From NCBI RefSeq assembly GCF_007970665.1, contig NZ_CP042430.1:1054001-1118000 (forward strand): DNA of 64,000 nt, given 5' to 3'. The notes below the pieces were generated by a model that worked only from the letters and a program-made list of their open reading frames with translations, searched no databases and had not been told where the DNA came from. The position numbers and the translations under genes are program-made. This stretch comes from Baekduia soli (GTDB taxonomy: Bacteria > Actinomycetota > Thermoleophilia > Solirubrobacterales > Solirubrobacteraceae). Of this stretch, positions 59,658 through 64,000 are shown in pieces (position 1 is the stretch's first letter; the number at the start of each line of letters is the position of its first letter).

Positions 59658-60280
59658 TCGGCGGCGCTGGCTAGGGCGTTGACGGCCGCGGCGGCCATCG
59701 CGCTGCCCCCGCGACGGCCGTGGACGACCACGTGCTCGAGCGCCGCAGGGTGCTCGGCCAAGGCGGCCTTGGACTCGGCGGCCCCGATGAACCCCACCGG
59801 GATGCCGATGACGGCGGCCGGCGGCGCGACGCCGTCCTCGACGAGCTCGAGCAGCCGGAACAGCGCCGTCGGCGCGTTGCCGACCACCACGACCGATCCG
59901 GGCAGCAGCTCGCGCCAGAGCTCGAGCGCCGCCGCCGTCCGGGTCGTGCCGAGCTCCGCGGCCAGGCCGCGGACCGACGGATCCGACAGCGTGCACACGA
60001 CGTCGTTGCCTGCAGGCAGCCGCGAGCGGGTGACACCAGACGCGACCATCGACGTGTCGCAGAGGATCGGGACTCCCGCGCGCAGTGCCCGCTCGCCGGC
60101 GGCGCCGAAGCCGTCGGAGGCCGCGATGTCGTCGACGAGGTCGACCATGCCGCAGGCGTGGATCATGCGCACGACGACGCGCTCGAGCACCGGGTCGAGG
60201 CCGTCCAGCCGGGCCTCGGCGCGGATGGTGGCAAACGACCGCCGGTAGATCTCCGCGCCGTCTCGGATGTAGTCGATCAT
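59654..60280 (-). CDS. cobH: Precorrin-8X methylmutase
   Basis: 208 residues from the ATG at 60280. Begins [22 protein letters not shown] and contains [18 protein letters not shown] (His of the active site), [17 protein letters not shown] and [33 protein letters not shown]. It moves the C11 methyl to C12, giving hydrogenobyrinic acid. Overlaps cobG and cobIJ by 4 bases each. Confidence 0.96.
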   Translation of the reverse strand: MIDYIRDGAEIYRRSFATIRAEARLDGLDPVLERVVVRMIHACGMVDLVDDIAASDGFGAAGERALRAGVPILCDTSMVASGVTRSRLPAGNDVVCTLSDPSVRGLAAELGTTRTAAALELWRELLPGSVVVVGNAPTALFRLLELVEDGVAPPAAVIGIPVGFIGAAESKAALAEHPAALEHVVVHGRRGGSAMAAAAVNALASAAE

Positions 60281-61317
60281 CTCGGGCTCCTGGCGATGCC
60301 TCGCTCGATCGCTGCGTCCGGACGACCGCAGCCGCGCTCGCAGGCCGACCAGTGCTCGGGCGGGGCTCCCGGCGCGCGCTGCGCCGCGCGGCGGGTCGCC
60401 TCGGCGCGCACGTTGAGCTCGGCGCGCGGGCACGCCCCGATCCCCGCGCACGCCGACAGCCCCCACCAGCCTGACGACTCCTGGGTCACGAACCCCTTGC
60501 GGTCCAGCACGGAGAGCAGGTCGCCACCGCGGTCGCCCGCGAACGTCACCGTGCGGCGGGCGGAGAGCCGGACGTCGGGCTCGCCGTGGGCGGCCACCAC
60601 GTCGAGGAGCCGAAGGTCGAGCCGTCCGAGCGGCGGCAGCACCGTGACAGCGTCGTGGTGGACGCCGAGCCTGATCGCCGGCGCTCGCGGCGCGGCTCCC
60701 GGGACGACACGGCCGCCGAGCCGCCTGGCGACCCGCTGCGGACCGTCGGGGATGTCGGCGATCCGCCACGCTCCGTCGGCGTGCGCGAGGAACGTCCGCG
60801 CGGCGTCGAGCATCGACGCCGCGTCGCCCCGCAGCGTGGTCGGGCGTCCGTCGAGAATCAGGATGTCGTCGATGACCGCGACGTCGGGCACCGGCCCGGT
60901 CGTGGGGCCCACGCCGAAGAGGAACCGGCCTGACAGCTGGACGAGCGCGGGGTCGGCGCAGAGCAGCCGGTCGAGCTCGCCGACCAAGGCCTGCACCTCG
61001 GGTCCGGCCCACGGCGCGGCGGCGATGTTGCGCACGCGGTCGTGTTCCGGTGAGGGCAGCAGCCCGCCGCACCACAGGACGTCGGCGACCTCGGTGGCCG
61101 CGGCGGGATCAAGGCCGCGCACCTGGACGTTGGCTCGCGAGGTGATCTCGACGAGCCCGTTGCCCAGAGCGGCCGCGGACCGGACGGCCGACAACCCCCG
61201 GGTGGTGAGGATGCCGCCGGGAAGCCGGACGCGCGCGAGCCCGCCGTCGCCCGCGGGGTGCAGACGCAGCACCCCGGGGCAGCGATCGGCGGGCGCGCGC
61301 GCCATCGGCGTCGACAT
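60277..61317 (-). CDS. cobG: Precorrin-3B synthase (oxygen-dependent)
   Basis: 346 residues. Nitrite/sulfite-reductase-like fold: [36 protein letters not shown] in the first half, and the Fe-S/siroheme-type Cys set in the C-terminal part ([18 protein letters not shown] and [10 protein letters not shown]). CobG uses O2 to form precorrin-3B, the step that makes the pathway aerobic. The second ATG ([11 protein letters not shown]) is an alternative start. It lies 23 bases after cbtA. Confidence 0.92.
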   Translation of the reverse strand: MSTPMARAPADRCPGVLRLHPAGDGGLARVRLPGGILTTRGLSAVRSAAALGNGLVEITSRANVQVRGLDPAAATEVADVLWCGGLLPSPEHDRVRNIAAAPWAGPEVQALVGELDRLLCADPALVQLSGRFLFGVGPTTGPVPDVAVIDDILILDGRPTTLRGDAASMLDAARTFLAHADGAWRIADIPDGPQRVARRLGGRVVPGAAPRAPAIRLGVHHDAVTVLPPLGRLDLRLLDVVAAHGEPDVRLSARRTVTFAGDRGGDLLSVLDRKGFVTQESSGWWGLSACAGIGACPRAELNVRAEATRRAAQRAPGAPPEHWSACERGCGRPDAAIERGIARSPR

Positions 61318-61340
61318 CGGGCCCGAGGACAGCGTGGCCG

Positions 61341-62096
61341 TCAGCCGACCGGCGCGGCTGTCGAGTCAGGCTCGGCCGCTCGCCGCACGGCCGGCGCGAG
61401 CAGTCGGTCGGCGGCGGCGCCGAAGCCGAGCCCGATGGTCGTCCACAGCGTGAGGCTGATCCCCAGCGACGCGAGGCGGAAGCGATAGAGCACGTCGGCC
61501 GGGAAGCCCTGGGGCGTCTCGAGGATGCGCGGCAGGATCAGCTCGGCGGCCCCGATGACCACCAGGAACGCGGCGGCCGCGACCAGCGTCGCGTTCCACA
61601 TTCCGAGGCGCATGATGCCGGCCCGCCAGATCCGCCTCGCCGCGATCGCGGCGAGGATCGAGATGGTGATCATCGTGAAGTACAGCAAGGTGCGCTTGCT
61701 GATCGTGTCGGGGTTGCTGATCGCCGGCGGGTTGGCCGGGTACTTGGCGAACGGCACGAGGACGATCGTGAGGTACGCCGCAGCGGCGAGTACCAGCGAG
61801 GTCAATCGCGGGCTCATGTTGCCGATGCGGCCATAGGCCCATGCGTAGGTCAGCGAGAAGATCCCGCCGAGCGCAACGCCCATGAACAGCGTCCCGGTCA
61901 GCAAGCCGAACGAGCGCTGGACTCCGCGAGAGACCAGTTCGGGACCTTCGGGCTCGTGGTGCAGACGCGCGAGGTAGCTCTCGAAGTCGATGGCGTGCTG
62001 AATCTGGGGCTCGCCGAAGACGCGAGCGAACGCGAACGCGAGCAGGCCGGCGCAGGCGCCGATGATCATGCCCCTGATCAGGAGCGACCGTGTCAT
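61341..62096 (-). CDS. cbtA: CbtA, predicted cobalt transporter subunit
   Basis: 251 residues with about six hydrophobic segments. Opens [38 protein letters not shown] and shows [23 protein letters not shown] and [19 protein letters not shown], which match the CbtA family. CbtA is always found beside CbtB and cobalamin genes and is predicted, not proven, to bring cobalt into the cell. Second gene of the riboswitch-controlled minus unit. Confidence 0.92.
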   Translation of the reverse strand: MTRSLLIRGMIIGACAGLLAFAFARVFGEPQIQHAIDFESYLARLHHEPEGPELVSRGVQRSFGLLTGTLFMGVALGGIFSLTYAWAYGRIGNMSPRLTSLVLAAAAYLTIVLVPFAKYPANPPAISNPDTISKRTLLYFTMITISILAAIAARRIWRAGIMRLGMWNATLVAAAAFLVVIGAAELILPRILETPQGFPADVLYRFRLASLGISLTLWTTIGLGFGAAADRLLAPAVRRAAEPDSTAAPVG

Positions 62097-62105
62097 GACG
62101 GGCCC

Positions 62106-62324
62106 CTAGTGGCAGGGGAATCCGAGGAGGTGACGCGCGTCGTGCACGAACTCGTGCACGGAATGTCCACCGATGATCGACGTCGCGCCTTCCTCGGCAC
62201 CGACGAAAAAGATCAGCAGCATCATCAGGACGCCCGCGAACAGCGCGTACGGCAGCAACTCGCGCGGGGAGACGATGGGAACCGCCGGAGTGCTGCCCCG
62301 GCGATCGAGGGTGACATCGGACAT
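62106..62324 (-). CDS. cbtB: CbtB, small predicted cobalt transporter subunit
   Basis: 72 residues from the ATG at 62324, with AGGAAGG 6 bases upstream. One membrane helix (LLPYALFAGVLMMLLIFFVG, about 24-43) and the typical His-rich end SVHEFVHDARHLLGFPCH, thought to bind cobalt. First gene of the unit cbtB-cbtA-cobG-cobH-cobIJ; 9 bases separate it from cbtA. Confidence 0.93.
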   Translation of the reverse strand: MSDVTLDRRGSTPAVPIVSPRELLPYALFAGVLMMLLIFFVGAEEGATSIIGGHSVHEFVHDARHLLGFPCH

Positions 62325-62330
62325 GCGGTG

Positions 62331-62356
62331 CCTTCCTACGGGATTCTGCGTCCCGT
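62331..62356 (-). promoter_or_regulatory. Expression hairpin and ribosome binding site before cbtB
   Basis: On the minus strand ACGGGA-CGCAGAA-TCCCGT (62356-62338) directly precedes AGGAAGG (62337-62331) and the ATG. The stem sequence is identical to that at 41655-41673. Confidence 0.75.
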
Positions 62357-62378
62357 CGTCGGTGATCGGCTCGCGTGA

Positions 62379-62490
62379 TATGTCCGAGTGTCTGGCTTCC
62401 CGCTCCCGAGCTCGGAGCGGATCACAGTGGCGCGACCGCGCCGGTCTTTCACCGGCTTCCTCGCCCATCACACGCTGGCGCATCATAGCC
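62379..62490 (-). ncRNA. Cobalamin riboswitch controlling cbtB-cbtA-cobG-cobH-cobIJ
   Basis: On the minus strand: GAGGAAGCCGGTGAAAGACC, then GGTCGCGCCACTGTGATCCG, then the B12 box GAAGCCAGACACTCGG, i.e. the full conserved core in the usual order. It ends about 25 bases before the expression hairpin of cbtB. Confidence 0.92.
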
Positions 62491-62877
62491 ATCGGACTCG
62501 CGACCGCAACCGCCGGGATCGGATCTTTGACAATGAGGAGCCCATCCCGATCGCCGCGCGAGAGGTTGACGCCTGCAGCGTCCAGGGCAAGTTCCCACGC
62601 CTACCCGGTGGGGTGGGCGAAGACCGCCAGTGTCGCCTGCGATCGCGGCCGCGGTTATCGGGCGACGGCGGACAACTCGGCCGACGGAGTGGCAACCGAA
62701 GGCCGCAACCGCGGCCACCGGGGTCTCGGACTGGGCGGGTGAGATGTCGCCCGCGTCGAGTGTCGGGCGGGCACGGGGTCGCCCAAATGCCGTCTGCCTC
62801 CACCACTTCCGCGGAAGTTCTCCTGGCCGAGGCATTACGCGGATTGGGAGCGCGTCCGGCAACTCGGAGGCTTCATC
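62491..62877. other. Intergenic stretch beyond the second riboswitch
   Basis: About 390 bases. It should contain the promoter of the minus cob unit; no gene or clear promoter boxes are seen. Confidence 0.4.
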
Positions 62878-63087
62878 GTGATCTCCGACACCGTCAATGA
62901 CGGCCCGAAGTACCACCACCGCGGCTGCCGCGGAGTCACGCTCGCGGGGTTCACCGAGAAGGTTCTTTCGGCCCTGGCCGACAACCGTCGCCCGAACGGC
63001 CGCTACTTCTGGGTCGCGAGCGAGCACGTTGCGAAGACCGGCGGTGCTCGCGCCTGCGAACTTGAGGACGACCCGCTGTATCGCTAG
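62878..63087 (+). CDS. Possible small hypothetical protein
   Basis: 69 residues from a GTG: MISDTVNDGPKYHHRGCRGV, then LAGFTEKVLSALADNRRPNG and YFWVASEHVAKTGGARACEL. The sequence looks protein-like, with two His, two Cys and a basic centre, but no family is recognised and there is no clear ribosome binding site. It could be a fragment. Confidence 0.35.
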   Translation: MISDTVNDGPKYHHRGCRGVTLAGFTEKVLSALADNRRPNGRYFWVASEHVAKTGGARACELEDDPLYR

Positions 63088-63106
63088 ACGGCCGGCGCTC
63101 CGTGCG

Positions 63107-63274
63107 TCACGAAGTTGTGTCGGGGACGTCCTGATCGACCTCGATGAACAGGTCGAGCAGCATGACCCGGGTCTCCTCGAGCGCAGCGCTCCACGCGGCG
63201 CGCAGCAACGCGTTGGCGAGATCGCGCTGCTCGCCGGAACTCAGGACTTCGAGGTCAATCAGCAGGCGTCGCAC
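63107..63274 (-). CDS. Small hypothetical protein downstream of the sigma factor
   Basis: 55 residues, GTG start with GGGAGG 5 bases upstream: MRRLLIDLEVLSSGEQRDLA, then NALLRAAWSAALEETRVMLL and DLFIEVDQDVPDTTS. Predicted almost entirely helical and acidic at the C-terminus. It follows the sigma gene by about 45 bases on the same strand. An 18-codon ORF (MTDAIAHIDGRLRATPAD, 63311-63255) overlaps its start. A partner or anti-sigma role is only a guess from position. Confidence 0.5.
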   Translation of the reverse strand: MRRLLIDLEVLSSGEQRDLANALLRAAWSAALEETRVMLLDLFIEVDQDVPDTTS

Positions 63275-63319
63275 GGAGCCTCCCGTCGATGTGCGCGATC
63301 GCGTCGGTCATCTCAGACC

Positions 63320-63911
63320 TCAAGAGGTTCCCCTGGTGCTATTGGCCCCCTGGATGCCGTCCTCGCTCGCGGTCTGACCACTGGTCGGCCGTAGCTGCCG
63401 CAGACGCTCGAGTCGGACGTGCGCGCGGGCCTTGCCGATCGTCTTGTCGATGTTCGTGTAGGTGCGATCCCCCGGTGAGCTGCGCGATCTCCTTGTACGT
63501 GTACCCAGCGACCTTGAGGGTGAGATCTCGCCGCTGGCGCTCAGGCAGCGCCGCAAGCGCACGCAGCGCTTCGCGTGCCTCGCAGGCTCTGTCGAGTGCT
63601 TCGGCATCGCCAACGAGGGCGTGCGACGCGGTGGCCTCGGCGTAGTCGAGGTTCGTCGTGCGGCGTTCGAGCGCGGAGAGTCGGTAGCTCTCGTTGATCG
63701 CGACACGGCGCAACCACGCGAAGATGCGGTGGCGTTCGGGCTGGTTGCGCAGCAGCATCATCCACGCCATCTGACAGGCGTCCTCGATCAGCTCCGGGGA
63801 TGCGCGAACGACGCGCGCGACGGAGCGCTGCAGACTGCGGTGATGTCGACGGTAGAGCGAGTCCTCGTCGCCTCGGCGGGTCGGCTGTTCGTTGTGGGTC
63901 GAGGGCTGCAT
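63320..63911 (-). pseudogene. Sigma-70-family (ECF-like) sigma factor, frameshifted in region 4
   Basis: From the ATG at 63911: region 2 RSVARVVRASPELIEDACQM and FAWLRRVAINESYRLSALERR, then region 4 ALAALPERQRRDLTLKVAGY and TYKEIAQLTG. At 63468-63472 there is a run of five C (G on the coding strand); one extra G shifts the frame. With four G, the natural continuation DRTYTNIDKTIGKARAHVRL follows to a stop at 63320. As read, the DNA-binding helix of region 4 is replaced by an unrelated tail to 63339. Either a true pseudogene, phase variation at the G-run, or a homopolymer sequencing error. Confidence 0.8.
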
Positions 63912-63919
63912 GACCCCGC

Positions 63920-63996
63920 CCGGGTGAGCGGGGCCCGGTGCCGGCCGCGAAGCGGCGACCGTCAGGTCATATCTGGCACCGGCCCGGCTCGCCCGG
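63920..63996. repeat. Long inverted repeat upstream of the sigma factor
   Basis: CCGGGTGAGC-GGGGCCCGGTGCC (63920-63942) and GGCACCGGCCCGGCTCGCCCGG (63975-63996) form an imperfect 22-bp stem around a 32-base loop, just before the sigma gene start at 63911. The arms also share ATGACC at their outer ends. Confidence 0.7.
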
Positions 63997-64000
63997 TCAT

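Overview
The window looks like chromosome of a high-GC actinobacterium, most likely class Thermoleophilia (Solirubrobacterales and relatives). This placement is an inference from several things: the very high GC, the frequent GTG starts and 4-base ATGA/GTGA gene overlaps, the HspR/ClpB heat-shock pair, the secreted 'DNAVG/DGAVG' repeat protein, and the aerobic cobalamin genes with actinobacterial-style fusions. No database search was possible.

Left part (1-28.4 kb): an ordinary core region. It opens with the end of hspR and with clpB, whose promoter carries a HAIR-like HspR operator. A purine locus follows, interleaved with unrelated genes: purD-purE-purB, an MFS exporter with a divergent TetR regulator, purC-purS-purQ-purL, a Na+/H+ antiporter, purF, recQ-purN, then purH-ridA. 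Together these cover IMP synthesis except purM and purK, which are not in the window. Next come a helicase, an isocitrate-lyase/PEP-mutase family gene, tRNA-Lys, tRNA-Glu, two secreted proteins (one with a 10-copy 21-bp tandem repeat) and tRNA-Val.

Middle part (28.4-39 kb): a scarred, mobile-element-rich region. A tyrosine integrase sits against tRNA-Val. An intact IS256-family element has a perfect 8-bp target duplication. corA is frameshifted, while kup (K+ uptake) is intact. There is a 33-bp imperfect direct repeat, whose second copy lies 4 bases from an orphan 3' half of a CAT-anticodon tRNA. An IS630-family element with a frameshifted transposase abuts the 3' stump of a cation-diffusion-facilitator gene. 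Long stretches here hold no convincing gene.

Right part (39-62.5 kb): a nearly complete aerobic (oxygen-dependent) cobalamin locus in three transcription units. The minus unit bluB-cobT/cobS runs left. A plus unit of 13 tightly overlapping genes (cobC-like phosphatase, cbiB, cobQ, cobN, chlID-type chelatase subunit, cobO, an iPGM/alkaline-phosphatase-superfamily gene, cobB, cobU-cobC, cobL, cobM, cobF, cobK) starts behind a cobalamin riboswitch. A minus unit cbtB-cbtA-cobG-cobH-cobIJ starts behind a second cobalamin riboswitch at the far end. The two riboswitches share a nearly identical hairpin directly before the ribosome binding site. In the plus unit that site serves a 7-codon leader ORF, which overlaps the first gene.

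Right end (62.5-64 kb): mostly non-coding sequence, a small ORF, a 55-codon gene, and a sigma-70-family gene frameshifted in a run of five G/C.
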